Shown here: positions 35,337 to 44,259 of the stretch, piece after piece
How positions within the stretch are numbered: position 1 is the stretch's first letter
Layout of the letters: every line of letters starts with the position of its first letter
DNA from: Pseudomonas sp. TTU2014-080ASC
Lineage (GTDB): Bacteria; Pseudomonadota; Gammaproteobacteria; Pseudomonadales; Pseudomonadaceae
DNA: 64,000 bases
Assembly (NCBI RefSeq): GCF_001446935.1
Contig: NZ_LKKK01000002.1
Coordinates: forward strand, 124,001-188,000
Reading direction: 5' to 3'
Program-made: the position numbers and the translations under genes
The notes under the pieces: generated by a model
Database searches by the model: none
What the model was told of the DNA's origin: nothing
What the model saw: the letters and a program-made list of their open reading frames with translations, nothing else

Positions 35337-37195
35337 TGATTAATCGCCTCAGGGGTAATGCGCTTCAAGCGGCGCCATAAGGTGGTCTGGCTGATACCCA
35401 GGTATTCCGCAGCCAGTGTCTTGTTGCCGCCGAACTGCTTGAGTGCTTTGACGATCTCTTCCTGTTCCACCTGATGCAGGTGGCCGCCTTCATCCACTTC
35501 GCTTTCACTGTTGAACAGCTCAGGTGCCACGCGCGGCATGGCTTCGACCAATGCCTCACAGCTCCCATAAATGCGCAGGGACACCACCAGACGCTCGATG
35601 ATGTTTTCCAGCTGGCGCACGTTGCCCGGCCAGGTGTAGCGGCGGAAGATCGGGGTGATCCCGCGGGTCAGCTCCACGGCATCCACTTCCACCGCATAGC
35701 GCTGGGCTTCACGGCGGATCAGGTATTCGGTCAGCAGCGGCACGTCTTCCATGCGCTCACGCAACGGCGGCAGCACCACAACGAAGGTACTCAGGCGGTA
35801 GTAGAGGTCTTCGCGGAAACGCCCGGCGCGCACTTCGGCCTGTAAGTCAGCGTTGCACGCCACCACGAACTTGATGTTGAGGGCGATTGCCCGCCGCGCG
35901 CCTACTGGACGCACTTCACGCTCCTGCAATACGCGCAGCAGTTTGGCCTGCTGCGGCAGTGGCATGGAGTTGATTTCATCCAAGAAGAAGGTGCCGTTGT
36001 TGGCGCTCTCCAAAAGGCCCGACTTACCGCCGCTTTTGGCGCTGGTAAAGGCCCCTTCGGCATAACCGAACAATTCCGATTCAAACAGCTCGGCAGGGAT
36101 CGCCGCGCAGTTGATGGCTACAAACGGGCCAGCACTGTTCTGGCTGGCGGCATGAATCTGCCGCGCTGCCAGCTCTTTACCGGTACCGGTTTCGCCACGC
36201 AGCAGCACCGTGCCGGGGGTAGAGCCGTACAGGTGCAGCTGGCTCTGTACTTCCAGCATGCGGCTGGATTGGTAAACCATGCGCCGCTGCTGGTCGCTGG
36301 GCTGGGCCATGGGTTGTGGATAAAACATATACAGCGAGCCAATGGGCTCGTTATCCACTTCAAATGGCAGCTTATTCAGGGTACATAGACGGTCGCCGAG
36401 CAATAGCCCTTCCGCACGCAGACTGTCGGCCTCCAGCACGCGAGAGTCCAACACGCCACTGAGGCGGCGACGTTTGGGCAGGGTAGGGATCAAGCTCTGC
36501 GCAGCGCTGTTCCAGGCCACCACCACACCGCTACGGTTGGTGAACACTTGCGGGTTGGGGTTTTGCTCTAACAGGAACTGCTCGGTAGCCGCCTGCTGGC
36601 GCTCACGCTTGTACGCACCGGCATGGCGGATCGCCTTGCGCAGCAAGTTACGGCACGACTCGCGGGAGTACATCAACACCGAGTTGAGCCCCCACTGATC
36701 AGCCAGGTCGCACACATAGCTGGAGCCGATCACCACACCAATGCCTTCCGCACGCAGACTATGGAAAATCTCATGGGCATGCTCTGCCGTGCTGTAGGTG
36801 CGGTGAATCAGCTCCATCCCACCGAACAGGCGCAACAGCTCGACATTGGCCTCCTGCCGCTCATAGTTGAGCAGCAGAGCCTTGTCGGTAATGCGTCGGG
36901 CAGTGAGGAAGGCCTGAATCAGGTCCGACTGTTCCACCTTGAGCGCCAGCACCGGCACTGGCAGGGTGTCCTGCAGGTAAAAGGCGTTAGCCCCGGCGCT
37001 GGCGAAGATATCGACCTCTTGCCGCTCAACCAGCTCACGGGCTGCACGCACGGCATCATTGAAGATGTTGTCAATGATGGTGATGCTGGCCAGTGATTCG
37101 AACTCTGGAATCAGGCTGTGAATCAACCGGCTGACTTTGGAGTTGCCGATAAAACAGATCCTGACTCGCTCCAGCTCCTCATTCGCAAATTCCAC
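35333..37195 (-). CDS. Sigma-54-dependent activator, PrpR-type sensor domain
   Basis: Enhancer-binding protein of 620 aa. Residues 1-200 resemble the PrpR_N ligand domain (VRICFIGNSKVSRLIHSLIP, then QEVDIFASAGANAFYLQDTL). A PAS-like segment follows, then the AAA+ domain with Walker A GETGTGKELAARQIHAA, the sigma-54 contact loop GAFTSA (usual form GAFTGA) and Walker B GTFFLDEINSMP. A Fis-type HTH ends the protein (AAEYLGISQTTLWRRLKRI). PrpR itself senses 2-methylcitrate, so a hydroxy-polycarboxylate inducer is plausible. The start is a GTG with AGAGG upstream. It lies in the same run of genes whose first promoter is of sigma-54 type (52754-52770), so it probably activates its own cluster. Confidence 0.9.
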   Translation of the reverse strand: MEFANEELERVRICFIGNSKVSRLIHSLIPEFESLASITIIDNIFNDAVRAARELVERQEVDIFASAGANAFYLQDTLPVPVLALKVEQSDLIQAFLTARRITDKALLLNYERQEANVELLRLFGGMELIHRTYSTAEHAHEIFHSLRAEGIGVVIGSSYVCDLADQWGLNSVLMYSRESCRNLLRKAIRHAGAYKRERQQAATEQFLLEQNPNPQVFTNRSGVVVAWNSAAQSLIPTLPKRRRLSGVLDSRVLEADSLRAEGLLLGDRLCTLNKLPFEVDNEPIGSLYMFYPQPMAQPSDQQRRMVYQSSRMLEVQSQLHLYGSTPGTVLLRGETGTGKELAARQIHAASQNSAGPFVAINCAAIPAELFESELFGYAEGAFTSAKSGGKSGLLESANNGTFFLDEINSMPLPQQAKLLRVLQEREVRPVGARRAIALNIKFVVACNADLQAEVRAGRFREDLYYRLSTFVVVLPPLRERMEDVPLLTEYLIRREAQRYAVEVDAVELTRGITPIFRRYTWPGNVRQLENIIERLVVSLRIYGSCEALVEAMPRVAPELFNSESEVDEGGHLHQVEQEEIVKALKQFGGNKTLAAEYLGISQTTLWRRLKRITPEAINQ

Positions 37196-37233
37196 AGCGC
37201 TACCTCTTATTCTTATTCAGGCGGCCGGCTCAT

Positions 37234-37878
37234 TTACGCTCTGAAAACCCAGGGTTCCTCCAGCTGTCTCCATTGCTCGTAAGCCCTGACTTTCTCTGCA
37301 TAGGTCAGGGTCTCACCTATTTCGTCCAATCCCTTGAGTAACCGCTGTTGACGCCCCTCATCCAGATCGAAAACGAAACGCAGGTCCGCAACACGCAAGG
37401 TCCGATCACTCACATTGATGTGCGCCTGCACGCCCGGACTCTTTTCGGCCAGGTCGAACAAAGCATCGACGTGGTGTTGCTCAAGTTGTAACGGAAGTAA
37501 CCCGTTGTTAAAGCAGTTGTTACGGAAGATATCGCCGAAACTGGGTGCAATAACCACACGCACACCAAAGTCCCTGAGCGCCCAGACCGCATGCTCCCTG
37601 CTGGAGCCGCAGCCAAAGTTGGCCTGAGCCAACACCACACTCCCTTGGTCGTACGGAGGTACATTCAAGATGCATGCCGGATTGGGTCTGCGGTTGACCA
37701 GCGGCGTGTCTATTTCGCCGGGATCAAGGTAGCGCTCGTCATCAAACAGGAAGTCGCCGAAACCGGACGACTCCAGGCTTTTCAGGTATTGCTTGGGCAG
37801 CAGCATGTCCGTATCGATATTGGTGCGATTGAACGGAATGATGATGCCTTCGTGCACTGTCAGCGGCTGCATGCTCAC
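37234..37878 (-). CDS. leuD: LeuD-like small subunit of an aconitase-family hydro-lyase
   Basis: Swivelling small subunit of 214 aa (3-isopropylmalate dehydratase type). Motifs are [20 protein letters not shown] (substrate-recognition loop), [20 protein letters not shown] and [13 protein letters not shown]. It pairs with the LeuC-like subunit just upstream, overlapping it by four bases. A GTG at 37878 or the ATG six bases on (better spacing from GGGGAG) may be the start. The family also includes citraconate, maleate and dimethylmaleate hydratases. With no leuA or leuB near, and an amidohydrolase and acyl-CoA lyase in the same unit, I favour a catabolic hydratase, without proof. Confidence 0.85.
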   Translation of the reverse strand: MSMQPLTVHEGIIIPFNRTNIDTDMLLPKQYLKSLESSGFGDFLFDDERYLDPGEIDTPLVNRRPNPACILNVPPYDQGSVVLAQANFGCGSSREHAVWALRDFGVRVVIAPSFGDIFRNNCFNNGLLPLQLEQHHVDALFDLAEKSPGVQAHINVSDRTLRVADLRFVFDLDEGRQQRLLKGLDEIGETLTYAEKVRAYEQWRQLEEPWVFRA

Positions 37879-39287
37879 ACGCTCCCCAAATCTGTAAGTT
37901 CACCCATAACCGCCGCAGCGGCAGCCATTGCCGGTGACATCAGATGAGTACGGCCACCCTTGCCCTGACGGCCTTCAAAGTTGCGGTTAGACGTAGCCGC
38001 GCAACGCTCGCCGGGGTTAAGGCGGTCAGCGTTCATGCCCAGGCACATGGAGCAACCCGGTGAGCGCCATTCAAAACCGGCGGCCTTGAAAATTCGGTCC
38101 AGCCCTTCGCGCTCAGCTTGCAAACGCACCAGACCAGAGCCCGGTACCACCAGCGCCTGTTTGACCCGTGGATGCACTTCACGGCCACGCAGCACCTCCG
38201 CCGCCGCGCGTAAATCTTCAATGCGCGCGTTGGTGCAAGAGCCGATAAAAATGCGGTCTACCGCAATGCCGCTCAGCGCTTGTCCGGCTTCCAGGCCCAT
38301 ATAGCGCAGGGCACGCTCCCAATCGGCGCGCTGCAAAGCGTCGCGGGCCTGATCAAGCGTGGGAATACGGCCGTTGATGGCGATCACCTGTTCCGGCGAG
38401 GTGCCCCAGGTGACTTGAATTCCGACCTGCGCAGCGTCGATCTCCAGCTCCTGATCGAAGACTGCATCAGCATCCGAATGCAGGGTGCGCCAGTGAGCCA
38501 CCGCCGCCTCCCATTGCGCTCCGCTGGGTGCCATCGGCCGGCCTTTTACGTAAGCCTCGGTTTTGGCGTCATAAGCCACCAGTCCGACCCGCGCACCGGC
38601 TTCGATGCTCATGTTGCACAGCGTCATGCGCGCTTCCATGCTCAGCGCTTCAATCGCCTCACCACAGAATTCGATGGCGCAGCCAGTACCGCCGGCAGTG
38701 CCGATCATGCCGATGATGTACAAGGCCAGGTCTTTGGCCGTTACTCCTTCACTCAGGCGATTGATCACCCGAATGCGGAAATTCTTTTGCTTGCGGCTGC
38801 GCAGGGTTTGCGTGGCCAGTACATGTTCCACTTCGCTGCTGCCGATGCCATGGGCAAGGGCCGCCAACGCGCCGTGGGTGGCGGTGTGCGAGTCACCGCA
38901 AACCAGTGTCATGCCGGGCAAGGTCAGGCCTTGCTCCGGGCCAACCACATGGACGATGCCCTGGCGCACGTCGTTGAGTGGAAACAACGGCACACCAAAC
39001 TCAATGCTGTTGCGTTCCAGCGCGGCGATCTGCTGGCGGGCAATCGCATCGCTGACACCTTCAACCCCTTGCTCTCGGCTCAGGGTCGGGACGTTGTGAT
39101 CGGGGGTCGCAAGTGACGTATCCAGCCGCCAGGGTTTTCGCCCGGCCAGTCGCAGGTTGGAAAATGCCTGCGGTGAGGTCACCTCATGCAGCAGGTGCCT
39201 GTCGATATATAAAAGCGTGGAGCCATCCGGAAGTTCATCAATCCGGTGGCGCGCCCACAGCTTGTCGTAGAGTGTCTGCGCTCCCAC
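37875..39287 (-). CDS. leuC: LeuC-like large [4Fe-4S] subunit of an aconitase-family hydro-lyase
   Basis: Large subunit of 470 aa. The iron-sulfur ligands are C347-type [15 protein letters not shown] and the pair in [15 protein letters not shown]. The N-terminus ([20 protein letters not shown]) and ATPDHNVPT and [20 protein letters not shown] stretches are LeuC-like. It catalyses reversible water addition to a cis double bond of a dicarboxylate. Start GTG with AGAGGA upstream. Residues such as [20 protein letters not shown] differ from the usual biosynthetic LeuC (EFAGEAIRSLSMEGRMTVCN), hinting at a paralogue. It lies after the lipoprotein gene and before leuD in the sigma-54 cluster. Confidence 0.87.
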   Translation of the reverse strand: MGAQTLYDKLWARHRIDELPDGSTLLYIDRHLLHEVTSPQAFSNLRLAGRKPWRLDTSLATPDHNVPTLSREQGVEGVSDAIARQQIAALERNSIEFGVPLFPLNDVRQGIVHVVGPEQGLTLPGMTLVCGDSHTATHGALAALAHGIGSSEVEHVLATQTLRSRKQKNFRIRVINRLSEGVTAKDLALYIIGMIGTAGGTGCAIEFCGEAIEALSMEARMTLCNMSIEAGARVGLVAYDAKTEAYVKGRPMAPSGAQWEAAVAHWRTLHSDADAVFDQELEIDAAQVGIQVTWGTSPEQVIAINGRIPTLDQARDALQRADWERALRYMGLEAGQALSGIAVDRIFIGSCTNARIEDLRAAAEVLRGREVHPRVKQALVVPGSGLVRLQAEREGLDRIFKAAGFEWRSPGCSMCLGMNADRLNPGERCAATSNRNFEGRQGKGGRTHLMSPAMAAAAAVMGELTDLGSV

Positions 39288-39312
39288 GTGTGTGTCCTCT
39301 GTTCTTCAAGGC

Positions 39313-39717
39313 TTAATTCAGGTCCGTCCAGGGAATCCAGCGGTAAAGTTCTTGCCCGCTGGTATCAGGGACTTTGTACCCACAGTAGGTATCCAGCCGG
39401 CCTTCAGCTTTGGGCTGAATCAGGCAGTACGGCTTGTAACAATCTTCATCAATCTGTTGCTGATCCAGACGCGCCCGGGCCTGTGCCTGCTTGTGCAGTG
39501 CACTGTCGCCATGACGGCCTTCACGCACCGCAACACTGGCGCGAAAATGCTCCACCCAGGCCTGGGCATAAAGCTGGCAGGCCGCTGACTGGGTGCGGAT
39601 AGGCGATGAATAGGTCGTGGTATTCATACGCTCGCTCGCACACCCGGCCAGCAGCCCCAGCAGCAGTACGCTCCCGGCACTACGCCAGCAACGCAAGGCA
39701 CTGCTCCAGTGGGCGGA
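39313..39717 (-). CDS. Small lipoprotein of unknown function
   Basis: Protein of about 134 aa with a signal peptide and lipobox (GSVLLLGLLAGCAS), so the mature form starts at the cysteine and is lipid-anchored. The rest is polar with several cysteines (DEDCYKPYCLIQ, DTYCGYKV), which may form disulfides in the periplasm. The start at 39717 lies inside the 3' end of the amidohydrolase gene (38-base overlap). I do not recognise the family. Its place in the operon suggests an envelope role linked to the transporter genes. Confidence 0.65.
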   Translation of the reverse strand, partial: SAHWSSALRCWRSAGSVLLLGLLAGCASERMNTTTYSSPIRTQSAACQLYAQAWVEHFRASVAVREGRHGDSALHKQAQARARLDQQQIDEDCYKPYCLIQPKAEGRLDTYCGYKVPDTSGQELYRWIPWTDLN

Positions 39718-40270
39718 CATCCACATACTTCAGTTGCAGGTCAAACAAGTTGGCCTTGTGTGCATCCTGATTGCGATCGCCCACAGCCTCTTCCGGCACC
39801 AGCACGCGCAGGTCGTTCTGCAAACCATCGACCGCTGTCGCCCGCACGCAACCACTGGTGGTCAGGCCGGTCACCATCACACCATCCACACCGGCTGCAT
39901 CCAGCCGGGCTTTCAGGTCAGTGCCGAAGAAGGCGCTGGCCCAGTGCTTAACCAGCACCGGCTCATCCGCCAGCGGTGCCAGGCGCGGGTCGATCTCCAC
40001 CAGCTTGCTGCCGGCTTCGAGGACGTTCAGGCTCGGCAGCTTCTCGCGGAAGACGCGGGCCTGCTCCGGATTGTCATACGCCACAGTGGTGAAGATCACT
40101 GGCCAGCCCCGCTGCCGGAAGGCAGCGAGGAGGCGCTGGTTCGCTTCGACCACCTGTGGGCAGTCGGAGGCCAGCGGGCTCAGGCTGGGGTCAGTAAACC
40201 CCAGGCTGAGATCCACCAGAATCAAGGCATATCGCTTGGCTGCTACCAACTCACGCGATTCCAATGCCAT
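39680..40270 (-). CDS. Isochorismatase-family amidohydrolase
   Basis: Cysteine hydrolase of 196 aa. The triad residues are visible: aspartate in LILVDLSLGFTD, lysine in VLVKHWASAFFGTDL and nucleophile cysteine in GLTTSGCVRATAVDGL. This subgroup includes N-carbamoylsarcosine amidohydrolase, maleamate amidohydrolase and RutB, all of which remove nitrogen from ring-opened heterocycles. It starts four bases after the hydantoinase B stop, fitting a two-step ring opening and amide hydrolysis. Exact substrate unknown. Confidence 0.87.
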   Translation of the reverse strand: MALESRELVAAKRYALILVDLSLGFTDPSLSPLASDCPQVVEANQRLLAAFRQRGWPVIFTTVAYDNPEQARVFREKLPSLNVLEAGSKLVEIDPRLAPLADEPVLVKHWASAFFGTDLKARLDAAGVDGVMVTGLTTSGCVRATAVDGLQNDLRVLVPEEAVGDRNQDAHKANLFDLQLKYVDVRPLEQCLALLA

Positions 40271-40273
40271 GGC

Positions 40274-42127
40274 TTAGCTCCAGACCGGAGTGGCAGGAGC
40301 GGGCAGGCCGGTTTCAGCCAGGCAGCGGGCTTTCAGTTCTTCCACCGTGCCACCACGGTTGAAGAGGGTGATCTCGCCACGGGCTTTGCTCAGCTCTGCA
40401 CGCAGGGCTTCGGTTGCCGCCGCATTAACGCTGTCACCTTCAATCACCACACCATAACGGCGGGCACCTTCAACGCTGACCAGGCCGCGCTGTACGTCCT
40501 GCAGGACTTTTGCGGTGTCACGCTTGAACGGATCACCCCAGCCGCCGGCACCCCAGGTGTCGAACAGCAGCAGATCGCCGGCTTTAACCACGATGTTGTC
40601 GCACTTGGACGGCAGCATCTGACGGGTTCCATCGACACGGATCAGCTCTTTACGGCTGCGTGCGCCCGGCTCACCACCGTTAACGCCCCACGGGTAGGTC
40701 AACCAGCGGTCGTCGTGGATGGAAATCTCGCCATCGGCCAGCAGGCGATAGCTCACACGCAGGCCGTTACCGCCGCGATGGAAGCCCGCGCCGCCAGTGT
40801 CGGTGAGGGTTTCGTAGCTTTCGATACGCAGCGGGAAGTACGCCTCAACGAATTCGTTCGGCACGTTGGTAAAGCCCGGCCACAGCGAGTGACCGTCGGC
40901 ACCGTCGCCAGCCGGACGGCCCGGGATACCACCGAAACCGATCTGGAACAGCTGGAACCATTCGCCGTTTTTGTCGTAACCGGAGTACATGAAGTGCGGG
41001 GAATCGGAGAAGCCCGCTGCGTTCATGGCTTCCGGCGTGCCCTGGCCCAGCAGGCCGCCCATCATGTCGAAGATACGACCAAGCGCGTGGGTACGGCAGG
41101 ACAGTGCAGCCGGGAAGTTCGGCTTAAGCAGCGAGCCTTTCGGGATACGCACGTCAACCAGGTCGTAGAAACCGTCGTTGAGCAGAATCGCCGGGTCGAA
41201 CAGGCTGATGGTCAGCGCGCCAAAGAAGATCTTGAACATCTCTTCGTTGACGTAGAAGTTCACCGAAGACGGTGCCTGCGGGTCAGTCCCTTCAAAGTCG
41301 AAGATAGCTTTCTCGCCTTCACGCCACAGGGCGCAACGCAGGGTGTACGGGCCAAGGCCAGCTCCGTCGTCACAAATGTAGTCTTCAAACACCTGGCGCT
41401 CTTCAGAGACCACGCGCTGAATCACTTCTTTCATGGCGCGACGGGTGCGGTCGAGCATTTCCTGCTGGGCGCTGTAGAACACATCGTCGCCGAAGCGCTC
41501 AGCCAGCTCCACACAGCGCTTACCGGCAGTACGGCAGGCAGCAACGATGGCGTTCAGGTCCGAACGGTTCCAGCGCGGCAGACGCACGTTGTGCAGGATG
41601 ACGTCGAGCATGTCGCTGTTCATCACGCCTTTGCGGTACAGCTTGACCGGCGGAATGCGGATGCCTTCTTCCCAGATCGAGCTGGCGTTGGTCGGCAGCG
41701 AACCCGGAACCTTGCCGCCCACGTCGGACATATGACCGAACATGGCGGAGTAGTTGATCACGCGGCCGTCTTTGAAGATCGGCATCAGCACCAGCCAGTC
41801 CGGCAGGTGGCTGACCGCACCGTTGCACAGGTACGGGTCGTTGGTGAGGAAGATGTCGCCTTCTTCGATCTCGCCGGTGTAGTTCTCCAGGAAACCAGTG
41901 ATGAAGGAGCCGAATTGGCCGACGATCATCTTGCCTTCACTGGTGGCAATCAGCGGGAAGGCGTCGCCCTGCTCGCGGATACCGGGGCTCATGGCGGTGC
42001 GGAAAAGCACAGCATCCATCTCGAAACGGGCGTTGCTCAGGGCGTTTTCGACGATGTCGATGGTGATGCTGTCGACCGGTACGCGCTTGAACGGGGTGTT
42101 ATTAGTCTGCTTGATACGCGCAACCAT
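40274..42127 (-). CDS. Hydantoinase/5-oxoprolinase subunit B
   Basis: HyuB-type subunit of 617 aa. It contains the family pattern SITIDIVENALSNARFEMDA at the start, EGDIFLTNDPYLCNGAVSHL and RHLGLRVSYR-like RGGNGLRVSYRLLADGEISI, and near the C-terminus GAGGWGDPFKRD. With subunit A it makes an ATP-dependent cyclic amide hydrolase (N-methylhydantoinase, 5-oxoprolinase or caprolactamase type) or, less likely here, a carboxylase such as acetophenone/acetone carboxylase, which needs further subunits. Five bases separate it from subunit A. Confidence 0.9.
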   Translation of the reverse strand: MVARIKQTNNTPFKRVPVDSITIDIVENALSNARFEMDAVLFRTAMSPGIREQGDAFPLIATSEGKMIVGQFGSFITGFLENYTGEIEEGDIFLTNDPYLCNGAVSHLPDWLVLMPIFKDGRVINYSAMFGHMSDVGGKVPGSLPTNASSIWEEGIRIPPVKLYRKGVMNSDMLDVILHNVRLPRWNRSDLNAIVAACRTAGKRCVELAERFGDDVFYSAQQEMLDRTRRAMKEVIQRVVSEERQVFEDYICDDGAGLGPYTLRCALWREGEKAIFDFEGTDPQAPSSVNFYVNEEMFKIFFGALTISLFDPAILLNDGFYDLVDVRIPKGSLLKPNFPAALSCRTHALGRIFDMMGGLLGQGTPEAMNAAGFSDSPHFMYSGYDKNGEWFQLFQIGFGGIPGRPAGDGADGHSLWPGFTNVPNEFVEAYFPLRIESYETLTDTGGAGFHRGGNGLRVSYRLLADGEISIHDDRWLTYPWGVNGGEPGARSRKELIRVDGTRQMLPSKCDNIVVKAGDLLLFDTWGAGGWGDPFKRDTAKVLQDVQRGLVSVEGARRYGVVIEGDSVNAAATEALRAELSKARGEITLFNRGGTVEELKARCLAETGLPAPATPVWS

Positions 42128-42132
42128 GATGC

Positions 42133-44190
42133 TTACTCCTGCGGACGAATCAGCAGGTTGCCGACGCGGTCAACCGCCGCTTCGTAACCTGGGAACACAA
42201 CAGTGGTGGAATCCATTTCCATAACGATGGCAGGGCCCGCAACGACCATGCCCGGAGCCAACTTGCTGCGGTCATAGAGGGTGGCGGTGTAGTCCTTGCC
42301 GGCGTAGTGGATCGGGCTTTCGCCGCTGACAGCATCAGCCAGCGCAGGCTGCTCGCCTTCGTACTGACGCTCAGTGATTTCCGGACGCGGAGCACGGGCA
42401 ATGGCACGTAGGTTGATCAGCTCGTGGGAGTCTTCGAGGAAGAAGCTAAACAGCTGCTCGTGCTCTGCGTCGAAGGCACCAGTGATCACTTTCAGGCCGT
42501 CGCGGGCCAGGGCATCACGGTCGATTTCCAGGGTCAGTTGCAGGGCCTGGCCCTGATAGCGCACATCGGCCTGGAAGTTGAGCTGCTGGGATTCACGGGC
42601 AATGCCCTGAGCCGCCAGTGAGTCGCCGACCTGGCTGGCCAGCTGCTCAATGATTTGCAGCACTTCGTCCAGGGTCAGATCAGCCGTACGGCGGATGATC
42701 GAACGTGACGCTTCGTCTTTCACGCGGGTGGTCGCATCACCGTAGGCACACAGCACACCTGGGCCCGGCGGAATGATGACCGGCCATGCGTTCATCAGAA
42801 TACCCATGGCGTTGGCGTGCAGCGGGCCTGCACCACCGAAACCGCAGAGGGCGAAGTCGCGTGGGTCGTAGCCTTGCTCAACACTGATCAGGCGCAGAGC
42901 ACCATACATGTGTTCGTTGGCCAGACGGACGATACCTTCTGCCGCTTCGAACAGGGTAACGCCCATGGCGTCGGCGATTTTTTGTACAGCTTCAGTCGCC
43001 AGGTCATGACGGACCTGGAAGTCACCGCCAAGTTTTTGGATAGCCGGCAGGTAACCCAACACCACGTTGGCATCGGTCACAGTAGCCACTTCACCACCGC
43101 GGTTGTAGGCCGCAGGACCAGGTACAGCACCCGCACTTTCCGGGCCTACGCGCAGGGCACGGGTCAGTTCCGGCACGCTGGCCATGGAGCCACCACCGGC
43201 ACCTACGGTACGTACGTCAACCGACGGAGCACGTACGGCAACGTCACCCACGCGGGTTTCACGGCGGATACGTGCTTGGTTGTTATCGATCAGGGCAACG
43301 TCAGTGGAGGTACCGCCCACGTCGAAGGTCAGCACGCGGCTGAAACCACCACGGGAACAGAACCAGATGGCACCCGCCACACCGCCGGCAGGGCCGGACA
43401 GCAGCAGGTTGACCGGTGTATTGGCCGCAGACTGGCTGGTGGCCAGACCGCCGTCCGAGCGCAGAATCGACAGCTGCGAGTGGCTGCCAATGCGCTGGTT
43501 CAACTCACCTTGCAGGTGGTTGATGTAATTCTCGACCTCAGGTCGTACGTAGCTGTTCACCACTGTTGTTTCGGTGCGCTCGTATTCCTGCATTTCAGGT
43601 ACGACTTCAGAGGACAGGGAGACCGGAATACCCGGCATGACTTCATGGGCGATCTCGAGGATTTCGCGCTCATGCACGCCGTTTACATAGGCGTTAACCA
43701 GGCTGATGGTCAGGGCTTCGATGCCTTTTGCGGCCAGGCCTTTCAGGGCAGTGCGGATCTGTTCACGATCCAGCGGGCGCACAACCTCGCCATCTGCGCC
43801 AATGCGCTCGTTGGCTTCGATGGTCAGCTCCAGCGGCGCCAGCAGCTCACCTTTGTTCCAGATTACCCAGCCACCGAGGCCGCCCGGTACGAAGGAGCGG
43901 GCAATGTGCAGAACCTGCTTGTAGCCCTGGGTTGTGACCAGACCAACCTTCGCCCCACGGCGGGTCAGAATGGCGTTGGTGGCCACGGTTGTACCGTGCA
44001 TCACCGCTTTGATTTGTGAAGGCTCAATGGCTGCGATCCCACAGATCCGCTCAATACCATTGAGTACAGCAATGGATGGGTTATGCGGCGTTGAAGGGAC
44101 CTTGGCGGTGAAACTTTCGCCCGTCACATCATTAATCAACAGCAGGTCGGTAAAGGTGCCGCCTACGTCTACACCCAATCGAAAACTCAT
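42133..44190 (-). CDS. Hydantoinase/5-oxoprolinase subunit A
   Basis: HyuA-type subunit of 685 aa with the ASKHA ATPase fold. The phosphate motifs are RLGVDVGGTFTDLLLIND at the N-terminus and VLTFDVGGTSTDVALID near residue 290; HGTTVATNAILTRRGAKVGL is also characteristic. It uses ATP to activate a cyclic amide so that subunit B can complete hydrolysis. The first gene of the enzymatic half of the cluster, it is separated from the DUF1329 gene by 69 bases containing a strong hairpin (44225-44249). Confidence 0.91.
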   Translation of the reverse strand: MSFRLGVDVGGTFTDLLLINDVTGESFTAKVPSTPHNPSIAVLNGIERICGIAAIEPSQIKAVMHGTTVATNAILTRRGAKVGLVTTQGYKQVLHIARSFVPGGLGGWVIWNKGELLAPLELTIEANERIGADGEVVRPLDREQIRTALKGLAAKGIEALTISLVNAYVNGVHEREILEIAHEVMPGIPVSLSSEVVPEMQEYERTETTVVNSYVRPEVENYINHLQGELNQRIGSHSQLSILRSDGGLATSQSAANTPVNLLLSGPAGGVAGAIWFCSRGGFSRVLTFDVGGTSTDVALIDNNQARIRRETRVGDVAVRAPSVDVRTVGAGGGSMASVPELTRALRVGPESAGAVPGPAAYNRGGEVATVTDANVVLGYLPAIQKLGGDFQVRHDLATEAVQKIADAMGVTLFEAAEGIVRLANEHMYGALRLISVEQGYDPRDFALCGFGGAGPLHANAMGILMNAWPVIIPPGPGVLCAYGDATTRVKDEASRSIIRRTADLTLDEVLQIIEQLASQVGDSLAAQGIARESQQLNFQADVRYQGQALQLTLEIDRDALARDGLKVITGAFDAEHEQLFSFFLEDSHELINLRAIARAPRPEITERQYEGEQPALADAVSGESPIHYAGKDYTATLYDRSKLAPGMVVAGPAIVMEMDSTTVVFPGYEAAVDRVGNLLIRPQE

Positions 44191-44224
44191 GGTTCCTCTC
44201 CAAGCGCTTCTTAGATTTGTATCG

Positions 44225-44249
44225 GCCGGGCTGCCTGAGGCAGCCCGGC
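44225..44249. other. Strong intercistronic hairpin without a T-run
   Basis: Perfect eleven base-pair stem (GCCGGGCTGCC / GGCAGCCCGGC) with a three-base loop. It lies between the DUF1329 stop and hydantoinase A start. No T-run follows on the minus strand, so RNA processing or protection is more likely than termination. Confidence 0.75.
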
Positions 44250-44259
44250 GTCTTGCGCC

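Noticed and set aside
37234..39287. Ordinary leucine biosynthesis operon
   Set aside because: No leuA or leuB is near, the pair is embedded in a sigma-54 catabolic unit, and several usual LeuC residues differ. Not fully excluded.
39617..42187. Plus-strand open frame of 856 codons opposite the amidohydrolase and hydantoinase B genes
   Set aside because: It spans two clear minus-strand genes, has no domain and arises from third-position GC bias.
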